Shown here: positions 55,091 to 63,827 of the stretch, in pieces
How the letters are laid out: every line of letters begins with the position of its first letter
How positions within the stretch are numbered: the first letter of the stretch is position 1
From: Pseudophaeobacter sp965641885
GTDB lineage: Bacteria; Pseudomonadota; Alphaproteobacteria; Rhodobacterales; Rhodobacteraceae
DNA length: 64,000 nucleotides
NCBI GenBank assembly: GCA_965641885.1
Contig: OZ282574.1
Span: 1,736,001-1,800,000, forward strand
Direction: 5' to 3'
Notes under the pieces: model-generated
Told to the model about the DNA's origin: nothing
The model's database searches: none
What the model saw: the letters and a program-made list of their open reading frames with translations, nothing else
Position numbers and translations under genes: made by a program

Positions 55091-56121
55091 GCCGGGGTGG
55101 TCTCGGGCTGTTCCGCGTCATCAAGGACCCAGGTACAGGCCTCTGTGCTGATGCTCAGCTCAACGCTGTCCCCCGTGCGGCATGGAGACCTGCCGTGGGT
55201 TTCAACCAGCAGCGGTCCGGCCGGGCAGTCCAGCTCCAGCCGTTGCAGATTGCCCAGAAAACTGATGTTTTGCACAGTGGCCACGCCATTTTCAGCTGGC
55301 TTTATCGCGATCTGCTCGGGGCGAATACAGGCGAGATAGGCCTTTTTATCAGCTGGATAGGTCGCCAGAAGGTCCGGAAAGTGCCGCGCCACCTCTTCGG
55401 TTGACAGAAGGTTGCTGCTTCCCATGAACTCCGCCACAAAACGCGTTGCAGGTCGGTGGTACAGATCTTCGGGCGTGCCGGCCTGCACCACGATACCGTG
55501 GTTCATACAGATAATCTTGTCGGCAAGCGCCAGAGCCTCTTCTTGGTCATGGGTCACCATGAGCGTCGGAATCTCCAGCGAGCGCTGCACCTGCCTGATT
55601 TCGTCGCGCAATGTCGCACGGACTTTGGCGTCCAAGGCCGATAGCGGTTCGTCCAACAGCAGGACCCGTGGATCAACAGCAATCGCCCGCGCCAATGCAA
55701 TCCGCTGCTGCTGGCCACCGGACAGTTGGCCTGGCAGTTTGTCGGCCATTTTCGGTAGCTTCACGAGCTCCAAAAGCTCGGTCACACGTGCCGCGATTTC
55801 CTTTGCGGAAATACCGCGAATTTTCAACCCGTACCCGATATTCTCGGCCACACTCATGTTTGGGAATAGGGAATAGGATTGGAAAACAATGCCAAAGTCG
55901 CGTTTGCGGGCGGGCAGGTCGGACAGGGTTGCCCCCTCTAGCGTGATTTCTCCGCCATCCAGGTCGGTCAGCCCCGCAATCAGCCGCAGCAGGGTGGTCT
56001 TGCCGCATCCAGACGGGCCAAGCAGGCAGACAAATTCGCCCTTCTCGATCTCGATGGATACGCGATCGAGCGCAGTAAAAGTGCCGTAGGTTTTTGTGGC
56101 ATCACGGACGGTCAGATACAT
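55087..56121 (-). CDS. ABC transporter ATP-binding protein
   Basis: 344 residues. Walker A GPSGCGKTTLLRLIAG, Q-loop FGIVFQSYSLFPNMSV, signature LSGGQQQRIALARAIA, Walker B VLLLDEPLSALDAKV, H-loop MVTHDQEEAL, then a TOBE C-domain (RPEQIAIKPAENGVATVQNI). Typical of the spermidine/iron/phosphonate subfamily. It follows the binding protein by 84 bp and overlaps the permease start. Confidence 0.9.
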   Translation of the reverse strand: MYLTVRDATKTYGTFTALDRVSIEIEKGEFVCLLGPSGCGKTTLLRLIAGLTDLDGGEITLEGATLSDLPARKRDFGIVFQSYSLFPNMSVAENIGYGLKIRGISAKEIAARVTELLELVKLPKMADKLPGQLSGGQQQRIALARAIAVDPRVLLLDEPLSALDAKVRATLRDEIRQVQRSLEIPTLMVTHDQEEALALADKIICMNHGIVVQAGTPEDLYHRPATRFVAEFMGSSNLLSTEEVARHFPDLLATYPADKKAYLACIRPEQIAIKPAENGVATVQNISFLGNLQRLELDCPAGPLLVETHGRSPCRTGDSVELSISTEACTWVLDDAEQPETTPA

Positions 56122-56205
56122 TGGAGAGTGCTTTCCTTGGCCTGAGGGTGGTCCACGACCAACCTTAAAAGTAACGGGACGACCTTGGCCGCCCCGCTGT
56201 TTGGC

Positions 56206-57213
56206 TCAGCGGCCGAACTTTTCTTTCCACAGTGCTTTCACCGCGGTCTGCTGGGTCGAAGCCTTCACAAAGTCCACATCCGCCAGGATTGTGGAGATGT
56301 CAGAAGGTAGGCCAGCGGCCTCTGCGGCTTTGGAAGCGTCAACACCTGGTACGGTGATCAAGGCCTTATAGGTCTGGTACAACCCGATAGCTTCGTCTGA
56401 CATGGTCCAATCAAGGAAAGCCTGAGCGGCCTCTTTGTTATCCGAGCTTGCCATCAGGCCGGAGGCCTCAAGCTCATAGCCAACCCCACCTTCAGGAAAG
56501 ACCATCGCCAGAGGATAGCCTTCCTCAATTGATTGCATCGCGGTGAAGGCCAGCGAGATTCCGACGGTATATTCGCCGACGCGGGCTGCTTTGCACGGTT
56601 TGGATCCGGAGGATGTATACTGCGCCATGTTGGGATCAACAGCTTCGAGCTTGGCCCAGCCGGCGTCTTCGCCCATGCCTTGCAAAACCGCGTTCACATG
56701 AAGATAACCAGTGCCCGAAGAGTTCGGGTCAGGCATCACCACTTCGCCTTTGAAAGCAGGATTTTCAAGGTCCGACCAGCTTGTCGGCATTGGCAGGCCC
56801 TTTTCCTCAAGCCTTGCTGTGTTCACGCAGAAGGCCCCCATGTATCCGATGGGCGCGAACCACTTGCCGCTTTCGTCCCGGAATGTGTCAGGCAGCACGT
56901 CAACACCCTCGGCGGCATAGGGCTCCAGCATCTCAAGGATCTGTGGGTCCATCATGGCGCTGACAGCCCAGCCCCAAATCACGTCGGCCTGTGGATTCCC
57001 GGCCTCGGCCAGCAGCCGCGCTCCGAGCTTGCCAGTTGACAGGCGTAAGACGTTGATCTCGGTGTCTGGCATGGCGGCTTGGGCAGCCTCGACATAGGCC
57101 GCAATCTCTTCTTCTTCCAATGCCGTGTAGACAGTCAGGTCATCGGCAAGGCTGGGCGCGGCAAAGCCGAGGGCGGCCATCGACAGCGCGGTGGTCTGAA
57201 TCCAGGTTTTCAT
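56206..57213 (-). CDS. Periplasmic solute-binding protein (AfuA/PhnS-like)
   Basis: 335 residues. Signal peptide to about residue 23 (ALGFAAPSLA). Mature start DDLTVYTALEEEEIAAYVEA, then LRLSTGKLGARLLAEAGNPQ ADVIWG, FAPIGYMGAFCVNTARL, PDPNSSGTGYLHVNAVLQG, FPEGGVGYELEASGLM: the type 2 fold of iron(III)/AEP/sugar-phosphate binding proteins. No clear iron-binding tyrosine pair, which favours an organic anion ligand. First gene of the four-gene operon. Confidence 0.88.
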   Translation of the reverse strand: MKTWIQTTALSMAALGFAAPSLADDLTVYTALEEEEIAAYVEAAQAAMPDTEINVLRLSTGKLGARLLAEAGNPQADVIWGWAVSAMMDPQILEMLEPYAAEGVDVLPDTFRDESGKWFAPIGYMGAFCVNTARLEEKGLPMPTSWSDLENPAFKGEVVMPDPNSSGTGYLHVNAVLQGMGEDAGWAKLEAVDPNMAQYTSSGSKPCKAARVGEYTVGISLAFTAMQSIEEGYPLAMVFPEGGVGYELEASGLMASSDNKEAAQAFLDWTMSDEAIGLYQTYKALITVPGVDASKAAEAAGLPSDISTILADVDFVKASTQQTAVKALWKEKFGR

Positions 57214-57419
57214 AGTGATCTCCTTGTTGGTCCATATCTGTTGGCCCGGACCTGTATCCGGAAGGCTGCGGGCCCTTGAAAAGACCCGTTCTGATTGCCC
57301 CGCTCTTGTCGCGAGTCTGGGGTTATTTGTGTAGTCTTGCGTTTTTGTGGCATTTGTCTACGATTAATTCTCGAAGCGGGCGATCACGACCTGCCAGAAC
57401 CCGCATTTGAGGAAATTCT
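57214..57419. promoter_or_regulatory. Divergent ABC-operon / phosphatase promoter region
   Basis: Within 206 bp, TTTGTGTAGTC (about 57329), TTTGTGGCATT and TTTGTCTACG follow each other at ~10-14 bp spacing, which could be DeoR operator half-sites. Site assignment is by eye only. Confidence 0.35.
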
Positions 57420-58232
57420 ATGCAGATGCTCACAACCCTTCCTGAAATGGACCGGTTTACCCAGTTTGCGAACAGCCTAGCTGACGCGACGGATGCCATG
57501 GCCATGACCTTTTTCCGCAAGCCGTTGGATATTGAGGCCAAAGCGGACGATTCGCCGGTCACGCAGGCAGACCGGGCGATCGAAGAAGAAATGCGGCGCC
57601 AGATCACCGAGGCTTTCCCATCGCATGGGATCCTTGGCGAGGAGCAGGAAGCCACGCGGCTGGAGGCCTCCAGTCTGTGGGTCATTGATCCAATAGACGG
57701 CACCAAAAGCTTCCTGTCTGGCATGCCAACCTTTGGCACGCTGATCGCTTGCCTGACGGAGGGCAGGCCCGACCTGGGGGTGATTTCGATCCCACCTACT
57801 GCAGAACGCTGGGTCGGTCAGCGTGGCAAGCCAACCTTGCTGAACGGCACCCCCTGCCAGACCAGCGCAAAGACGCAGCTTGCCGATGCGATCCTGTATA
57901 CCACCAGTCCGGATAGCTTTGACGCTGCGGGATTGGCACAGTTTGAGACCCTGTCGAAACGGACTGCTCTGAGGCGTTTTGGCGGCGATTGCTATGGCTA
58001 TGGCCTGCTGGCTTCAGGCCATGTTGATCTGCTGTTAGAGATGAGCCTGCAGCCCTATGACTACATGGCCCTCGTCCCGGTGATCGAAGGCGCCGGCGGC
58101 GTTATCACAGACTGGGAGGGCCGGCCGTTAACATTGAAGTCCGAGGGGAAAATCATCGCGGCCGCCAGCGCCCCGCTGCACGCAGAGGCGCTGACGGCAC
58201 TGCGCAGGAACGATACAATCGGTAAGCCTTAA
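57420..58232 (+). CDS. Inositol-monophosphatase family (HisN-like) phosphatase
   Basis: 270 residues. Metal-binding motifs: HGILGEEQEA, LWVIDPIDGTKSFLSGMPTF G, and PYDYMALVPVIEGAGGVITD WEG. Mg2+-dependent sugar/polyol phosphate phosphatase; HisN-type members act on histidinol phosphate, but no his gene is near. Divergent from the ABC operon, so it may dephosphorylate the imported compound. Confidence 0.85.
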   Translation: MQMLTTLPEMDRFTQFANSLADATDAMAMTFFRKPLDIEAKADDSPVTQADRAIEEEMRRQITEAFPSHGILGEEQEATRLEASSLWVIDPIDGTKSFLSGMPTFGTLIACLTEGRPDLGVISIPPTAERWVGQRGKPTLLNGTPCQTSAKTQLADAILYTTSPDSFDAAGLAQFETLSKRTALRRFGGDCYGYGLLASGHVDLLLEMSLQPYDYMALVPVIEGAGGVITDWEGRPLTLKSEGKIIAAASAPLHAEALTALRRNDTIGKP

Positions 58233-58272
58233 CCTGCACAGGCAATCGCAGGCAAAACTAGGAGGTCCGATT

Positions 58273-58416
58273 GTGCTGGATGTTCCAAAAGAAAGCGCTG
58301 CGGAGAAATATCCGATAGTTGAGGACCTCTATTTCTCGACAATAATCCCTCTAGAAAATTTGCCACCGTCATTCGCGCAACTCAGGGCATGTCCACGACG
58401 AGTCTGGAATGCCTAA
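58273..58416 (+). CDS. Small ORF with strong ribosome binding site
   Basis: 47 codons from GTG at 58273, 7 bases after AGGAGG. The product (VLDVPKESAAEKYPIVEDLY onward) is not recognised. It is 40 bp past the phosphatase gene and runs to the border of repeat sequence, so it may be a clipped gene or a small protein co-transcribed with the phosphatase. Confidence 0.4.
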   Translation: MLDVPKESAAEKYPIVEDLYFSTIIPLENLPPSFAQLRACPRRVWNA

Positions 58417-58494
58417 AGCGTGTCGAACGGGACAATTCCTAAATTTCGGCATGGAGTTAGGCTGTGGTGGGGGGGCGGTTCATCCGACGGCTCA

Positions 58495-58592
58495 GGAAAG
58501 CTGACTTTGCAAATGGCGCAACCTGCGCACAGCCGACCTTGGTGCGCAGCGCAACATGTGGGCTTCGGTCTACGAGGGCATCCGCAGCGCGG
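58495..58592 (+). repeat. Intergenic repeat family A, left half
   Basis: GCTGACTTTGCAAATGGCGC, then GCGCAGCGCAACATG, GGCTTCGGTCTAC, matching 28187-28265. It touches the 3' end of the HNH gene. Confidence 0.65.
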
Positions 58593-59007
58593 TCCACCGG
58601 TGAAGCACCTCGCGCGCGGTCTTGCGGCTGTGGCACCGATGGCAAAGGCTCTGCCAGTTGCTGCGATCCCAGAACAATTTGCGATCGCCCTTGTGCGGCG
58701 TGATGTGATCCACGTCTGTGGCAACCGTGACAACACTCAACTCATCGCAATCTTTGCAGACTGGATGGGCGCGCAAGTGAACCAGGCGCGCCGCCTTCCA
58801 TTTAGGATCCGCATAAAGCCGCCGAGCTGCGATCGCTGCAGGCGAGGTCTGCGCCTGTTCGCGCCGCGCTTTCAGCTTTGCCTTGCGCGCCGCCTCATGC
58901 TCTTCGCAATGCGACAGCCCAGGCAAAGCAATATCATCGCAGCCTGCAGCCACGCAGATCTTCGATCGCGCCACCGGATAACCCCAACAATTTGTGAAAG
59001 CCCACAA
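58570..59007 (-). CDS. HNH endonuclease (phage-type)
   Basis: Up to 145 residues; a GTG 11 codons in (VARSKICVAAGCDD) is a likely true start. Zinc cysteines: CVAAGCDD, CKDCDEL and CHRCHSRKT. HNH core: ATDVDHITPHKGDRKLFWDR SNW with His/Asn in order. Such small HNH proteins cut DNA in phage packaging or as mobile nucleases. The last ~8 codons run into repeat sequence (EVLHRWTALRMPS), so the end may be altered. Confidence 0.75.
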   Translation of the reverse strand: MWAFTNCWGYPVARSKICVAAGCDDIALPGLSHCEEHEAARKAKLKARREQAQTSPAAIAARRLYADPKWKAARLVHLRAHPVCKDCDELSVVTVATDVDHITPHKGDRKLFWDRSNWQSLCHRCHSRKTAREVLHRWTALRMPS

Positions 59008-59010
59008 CGC

Positions 59011-59039
59011 AAAAACGCCCGCCGGTTTCCCGTGGGCGC
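59011..59039 (-). terminator. Rho-independent terminator, leftward
   Basis: On the minus strand CGCCCACGGGAAACCGGCGG GCG is followed by TTTTT. It lies directly upstream of the HNH gene, so it must end a transcript coming from the right; the gene it belonged to is no longer recognisable. Confidence 0.6.
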
Positions 59040-59146
59040 ATGTGTTAATGATGCAAATCTACTCGCATGCTGATGAGGTAATCGTCAAGAAGTGTTTTAG
59101 AGGCGGTGCTTCACTGTCGCATGATCAGGTCTAGGTGCTTCGTCTA

Positions 59147-59305
59147 CAGGAAGGGCGGATTCCGGCCATTCGCCGCAGCTGCGAGAGGTTCGTGCCAGAG
59201 CGGAGCAAGCGGCCATTCACCACCCCTTTGATCATTGCGTCGATGCTGCACTGTGCATCAACGGCAGCAATGCGCAGATAGCCCCATTTGCAAAGTCCTC
59301 CTTTC
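59147..59305 (-). repeat. Intergenic repeat family A (inverted full copy)
   Basis: On the minus strand it starts GGAGGACTTTGCAAATGGGG and ends GCAGCTGCGGCGAATGGCCG then ATCCGCCCTTCCTGTA, as in 28186-28341. The gap 59040-59395 holds no gene otherwise. Confidence 0.7.
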
Positions 59306-59395
59306 CCCCAGGGGGCTCAGCCAGAAGATGCTGTGACGCGGCGTGAGGAGCGGTCATTGGGGAACGTTGCAGCATGATATACGGCTGAATGTTAG

Positions 59396-61699
59396 CTAGG
59401 CTGACTGCTTCTGATCCCAATTCGCGATATCCTCACAGTCTGGCTGGGTTTCCCAACCTTCGTCCTGGCCTTCTGCACTACCCACTGAAAGAAAGTCCTG
59501 CCCAAGTTCAAAGCGCCCGACAATCCCGGATAGGCTTGTCGCTTCCTCCTTCAACAGCTGGCTGGAGGCAGAGGCCTCTTCCGCCATGGCGGCATTTTGC
59601 TGGGTGACCCTATCCAGGACCTCCATCGAGCCATTGATTTCCCCCAGACCCTTGGATTGCTTGCGCACCCCTTCTGCGATTTCGCTCACAAGACCAGAGA
59701 CTTCGCCGACACTCCCGATGATGCCTGACAAGGCATCTCCGGCCTGACCCACCAAATCGACACCGTTTGCGATATAAGCCTCGCTGGCTGAAGTCAGCTC
59801 CTGGATTTGACCGGCCGCCGTTGAGGTCCGTAGCGCCAGTGCACGCACCTCAGAGGCCACTACAGCAAACCCTGCCCCAGAGTGACCCGCCCGCGCGGCC
59901 TCCACCCCGGCATTCAACGCCAACAGGTTTGTTTGAAAGGCGATATCATCGATTATGTTGATAATCGTGGAAATCTCATTGGAGGTCTCCTGAATCTGAT
60001 CCATAGCACTCACCGCTGCCGTCACAACCTTGGTACTGCCCTCGGCCTGGGTACGGGTTCGACCCATAGCCTTGTCCATCTGTGCAGCCTGCTCTGCTGT
60101 GGTTCCAATATTGGTGGTCAAATCCCGCAGCGCCGTGGCCGTCTGTTCCAAGGTAGAGGCCTGACTTTCTGTGCGATGCGCCATTTCATCGGCCGCAGCA
60201 CTTTGCTCCTGAGAGAACCTACCGACATGTTCAGAGGTGCTGACGACTTCGCCCATGGAATCGCGCAGGTTGACAAGACTCTTGTTGAAATTTTCTCGCA
60301 GCGTTTCATAGCTGTCCGAAAAGGGGGCCCGAATATCACAGGCGAGGTTGCCAGCCTGAAGCTTCGACAAAGCCCGGCTGGTCTGCTCCACCACAGCCGC
60401 GGTTTGCTGGGCAGTTTGCACCTCGCGGACTGCGGCTTCGTCTGCCTGCTTTAGCTTCTCGCGGAAACTGTCCAAGCTGCGGGCCAAATCACCCAGTTCA
60501 TCGCTGCGAGATTTACCGGTGATATCGATGTCATAGTCATCGTCGGCCAAAGCATTGGTGGCCTGGCGCAGTGCCAGAATGGGGATCGTCACCCGGCGTG
60601 CGGCAAATAGGGAAACCGCAATCGCAATCAACACAGAGGTGCCAATCACTGCCATTGCAAGCAGGCGAATTTGGTTCAGTTCTGCGAAGGCCGCGACTTC
60701 GTTGGTTTCAAGAACCAACGACCAGGTAAAGCCGGGCAGATCAAGCGGCATCACCAAGGCGGTTGCACTGCCTCCTGCCATGGCTGGAACCCCATCAAAG
60801 TGTCCAGTTTCTCGATTGCGGGCGGCCAGTATTTGCGGCAAATCCGGCAGCGTATCCAATACGCCAAAGCTATCTCCCAGCACCGAAGAGCTGCGTGCCA
60901 ATCCATCAGGGCTGACCAGATAGATATTCTGGCTATCAAGATCTTGCAGATTTTTTGTCAGGGCCTGTACCACCCCAGCACTGCCCAGACGCACGGCAAT
61001 CACTCCAACGGTTTTTTGCCGCTTGTCGAGCACCGGGGTCGCCAAAAAGGCAGAGGGCAGATCGCCGCCCGGCCCATAAAGGGTGAAATCAGAATGCACC
61101 ACATGGCCCGGTTTCGCCACCAGGGCCTCCGAAAACAATTGTCCCAGGCCGGTCTCGGCCAGATCGCCGGAGGCAAAGCTATTGGCATAGTCATCCAGCT
61201 TTTTGACAGAGTAAATCAGCAGTCCTTCCTTATCAAAAAGGTAGAGGTCTTCGTAGCCATTCAAGTCAACCGTGCGCTGAAAGGTTGGGTGGTAACTGGC
61301 ATGGGACTGGCTGTAATAGGATCCATCACCAGGGTCGACAAGCTGCGCTCGTTGATCAACCGGATTGGGGTTATCGCTTCCATAGACCCGCTTGAGATAG
61401 GCAATTGGATCGGGCTCTTCGATCATGCCGATGACACGGGTGAAATTGCTGACCGCCCGGAAAACAGTTGGCTGGGCCGCCTGGCTCGCCAGGTTCGAAT
61501 GGGCTGAAGATATCAGGAATTCCAGCGCCTGAGCGCCGGCCTTGGCCTCAATCTCATGTGCAGTATAGATGTTCTTTCGAATGCTCTTTTCGGCCATCGA
61601 ATAAATCAGAAAGGCAACAGTAACGAGAAAGGTCGCTGTCAGCGCCACCATGATCATCGGGAGCTTTGCTGAAAGGGGGAGCTTTTGCATCTTAAACAT
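59396..61699 (-). CDS. Methyl-accepting chemotaxis protein with dCache-type sensor
   Basis: 767 residues from the ATG after AAGGAC; the open frame extends upstream but shows no conserved residues there. TM1 at about 14-34 (IMVALTATFLVTVAFLIY), a periplasmic sensor of ~280 residues with Cache features (DLYLFDKEGLLIYSVKKLDD, IYLVSPDGLARSSS), TM2 (LLAMAVIGTSVLIAIAVSLF), HAMP (RRVTIPILALRQATNALADD), then the signalling hairpin with the conserved tip DDIAFQTNLLALNAGVEAARAG-type sequence. It relays ligand state to CheA/CheW. No che genes are adjacent and no CheR-docking pentapeptide is evident. Confidence 0.9.
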   Translation of the reverse strand: MFKMQKLPLSAKLPMIMVALTATFLVTVAFLIYSMAEKSIRKNIYTAHEIEAKAGAQALEFLISSAHSNLASQAAQPTVFRAVSNFTRVIGMIEEPDPIAYLKRVYGSDNPNPVDQRAQLVDPGDGSYYSQSHASYHPTFQRTVDLNGYEDLYLFDKEGLLIYSVKKLDDYANSFASGDLAETGLGQLFSEALVAKPGHVVHSDFTLYGPGGDLPSAFLATPVLDKRQKTVGVIAVRLGSAGVVQALTKNLQDLDSQNIYLVSPDGLARSSSVLGDSFGVLDTLPDLPQILAARNRETGHFDGVPAMAGGSATALVMPLDLPGFTWSLVLETNEVAAFAELNQIRLLAMAVIGTSVLIAIAVSLFAARRVTIPILALRQATNALADDDYDIDITGKSRSDELGDLARSLDSFREKLKQADEAAVREVQTAQQTAAVVEQTSRALSKLQAGNLACDIRAPFSDSYETLRENFNKSLVNLRDSMGEVVSTSEHVGRFSQEQSAAADEMAHRTESQASTLEQTATALRDLTTNIGTTAEQAAQMDKAMGRTRTQAEGSTKVVTAAVSAMDQIQETSNEISTIINIIDDIAFQTNLLALNAGVEAARAGHSGAGFAVVASEVRALALRTSTAAGQIQELTSASEAYIANGVDLVGQAGDALSGIIGSVGEVSGLVSEIAEGVRKQSKGLGEINGSMEVLDRVTQQNAAMAEEASASSQLLKEEATSLSGIVGRFELGQDFLSVGSAEGQDEGWETQPDCEDIANWDQKQSA

Positions 61700-62321
61700 C
61701 ACCGGGTCCTTATCTGAGGCGGCCTCTGTACCTTCCATTTCATTCGATCCGGGGCTGGGCACAAAAGAGAGGGGCGCCCTGTGTGATGCCAAAAAGAGCT
61801 TGACAAAACGTTGATTTTTGTCATTTGAGCGAAATACGCACTTCAAAGTGGGCAGGGACATCCAGAAAGGTCCAGTCGAGCCGAATGTCAGCTTCCGGGG
61901 TTTTGGCCCCAGCCTTCGTGTCTGCGGCAAGTCCACTGATGTATCTCATACGAACGTCCTAAAAGGGCTGGCTGCTGTCATCTGGCGGCTGGGAACTGGT
62001 GCGGAATCGCTGCGACCCTGCTGCCGCACCGCCGCATGTCGGCAGTGAGCCCAGAGTCACCAATGCTGCGGACAACACCAGTGACTGCTTCGCCGACTTT
62101 GGGAACGTCGCAATGATCGGATCGAAAGTCGGATCCGAGTTTCAAAACAAGCCGCGAAACGCGAAAACTCTCTTTGAGGTTTAGCAAACGTATCTACCTG
62201 CGGAAATCTCAGACCCAAAACCTGCCGGAGTTGAAGTTTACAGAGTGACTGTTGTTGTGACGCCCAGCAGTCAGGCGCTTGAGGAGTTGTCGTGCAGTTA
62301 TTTCCACCGTAAGGTTTCGGC
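61700..62321. other. Intergenic, no gene recognised
   Basis: Includes the non-conserved upstream extension of the chemoreceptor frame and a repeat-like stretch (CCGCACCGCCGCATGTCGGC near 62025). No coding signal; it must hold the promoter of the chemoreceptor gene and of the DUF4345 gene. Confidence 0.4.
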
Positions 62322-62705
62322 ATGAGCTCTCGCTTCTTTCTAATCTTTTGTTCGGCCGGCTTGGTGCCGATTGCCTTCGGCTATGGCGCCAACCCTTCAG
62401 CGACCTTGGGTGCTGTCTTTGGGATTGCCGTGGATACCGTCAACCTGACGCATATTATGCGTGCGGTGATGGGCCTTTATTTGGGAATGGTCGTGCTTTG
62501 GCTGTGGGGTGCTTTCAGCAAGCCTATGGAAGCCCCGGCGTTGATTGCCTGCGCAGTGTTTATGCTCGGCCTCGCGGCTGGGCGCATCCTGAGTTTTGTC
62601 TTGGACGGGATGCCGCATTGGTTGTTGTTCATTTACGCAGTCTTGGAAATTGTGCTGGGCGTGGTCGCGATGGCCCTCTTACGGAGATCACCCCCCCCTG
62701 TCTGA
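62322..62705 (+). CDS. DUF4345 family four-helix membrane protein
   Basis: 127 residues with four membrane helices (FFLIFCSAGLVPIAFGYG; THIMRAVMGLYLGMVVLWLW; ALIACAVFMLGLAAGRILSF; WLLFIYAVLEIVLGVVAMAL). THIMRAVMGLYLG and LAAGRILSFVLDGMP are the family's conserved stretches. Inner membrane; function unknown. It stands alone. Confidence 0.8.
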   Translation: MSSRFFLIFCSAGLVPIAFGYGANPSATLGAVFGIAVDTVNLTHIMRAVMGLYLGMVVLWLWGAFSKPMEAPALIACAVFMLGLAAGRILSFVLDGMPHWLLFIYAVLEIVLGVVAMALLRRSPPPV

Positions 62706-63032
62706 ATGCCACGAGCGCGGCTTCGAGCGATGAAGCGGGCCCATCCCGAAGCGTGTCCAAAGGCAGGACCGCGCAAGAAGCCGACGCCCGCCCCCAAGAC
62801 GCGAACGACAACTATGTCCGCATACCACCAGTTCGCCGTCGTGTTGATTTCGCACCCGCAGCGAAGGTCCGGAATGACGGGCCGCGCCGCAGCGGCGGAA
62901 GGACCCGGTCAACGGCGGCACTGGGCCGTTCGTGACAGTAGTGGGTGAATACCGCCGCTCGATCTCCGCAGTCCTGACGCGGAAAAACCGGGCACGACCT
63001 TGAAATTCAGAATGCGCTAACCCCGAAGCTCT
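62706..63032. other. Intergenic with repeat fragments
   Basis: CACTGGGCCGTTCGTGACAG near 62920 resembles the family-B block GGGCCGTTCGTG. No gene recognised. Confidence 0.4.
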
Positions 63033-63452
63033 CTATAGAAAACCAGCCGTTACCAGCTCGCGCTTGGCGCGCTCAACGGTGCGCGTGTGGCAGCCGAGAG
63101 ATTTCGCGATTGTCCGATGTGATTGGTGGCTGAGCAGGGCGGCACGGAATGCAGCCATTTTCAGGGCGCGGCCTGAATGCGGCCCAAGCGGGATTTGGAG
63201 CCTCCCCGCGCCATAGGTTTTGTACAGCCAATCAGTGATCTGGTCGCCCAGTTGCTGCGCGACAAGTGACTGCGCCATCCTGTGTGCCTGGGGAATATGC
63301 GCTTCGGTGCCGCCATAGAGGCCGGTCAGTTTCCAGACGGCCTCCGGACCAAGGCTGTCTTCCAGCTCTTCCAGCATCTCTGGCACGTTCATCCCGAGAT
63401 CGATCATTTCGTCACAGGTCAGAAGGTTTGTGTGTGGGGATGTATCTGTCAT
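63033..63452 (-). CDS. Mor-like / helix-turn-helix DNA-binding protein
   Basis: 139 residues. AVWKLTGLYGGTEAHIPQAH resembles the GG-x-x-x-YIP segment of Mu Mor-type activators, and the C-terminus has an HTH: ALLSHQSHRTIAKSLGCHTR TVERAKREL. It probably binds phage or island promoters. A second HTH protein of related sequence enters from the window edge. ATG start; no strong Shine-Dalgarno. Confidence 0.6.
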   Translation of the reverse strand: MTDTSPHTNLLTCDEMIDLGMNVPEMLEELEDSLGPEAVWKLTGLYGGTEAHIPQAHRMAQSLVAQQLGDQITDWLYKTYGAGRLQIPLGPHSGRALKMAAFRAALLSHQSHRTIAKSLGCHTRTVERAKRELVTAGFL

Positions 63453-63827
63453 GTGACTTTGATGCCGTCACTTGTCGGCCCATGACGCCCTGTCAAATGT
63501 CGGGTCGTCGTCTTAAACACAGCGATTGGAATTTTGGGGAGATCTGTGTGGCGCGATTTGCGGGTCGCTGAGCGCAGTTTTCGCCTGAACGCTACTCCGG
63601 GTCGGAATTTATCACAAGCGCGTTGCTGCCCCGTTTAAGTGGTATTTAACGGCGATCCTGGGGTGCTGCCCTCCCTGCGGATTTCAGCTGGCGGGGGGGG
63701 AGCGGGTAGATTTGGCAGAAAACAGCGTTTTTTGAACAATCCGGACCTAGGTGGAGAAGGATTTTGTGGGCGACCTACAAAGGGGCGGCCACTACCTGGC
63801 ACTGCCACCAGACGGCCAATCATGATT
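63453..63827. other. Intergenic between two HTH genes
   Basis: GTGACTTTGATGCCGTCAC at 63452-63470 is a partial palindrome (GTGAC/GTCAC) right at the start of the Mor-like gene and could be an operator. No other feature recognised. Confidence 0.35.

Noticed and set aside
61700..61936. Upstream 79-codon extension of the chemoreceptor
   Set aside because: Composition is unlike a receptor N-terminus, and a good ribosome binding site precedes the ATG at 61699.
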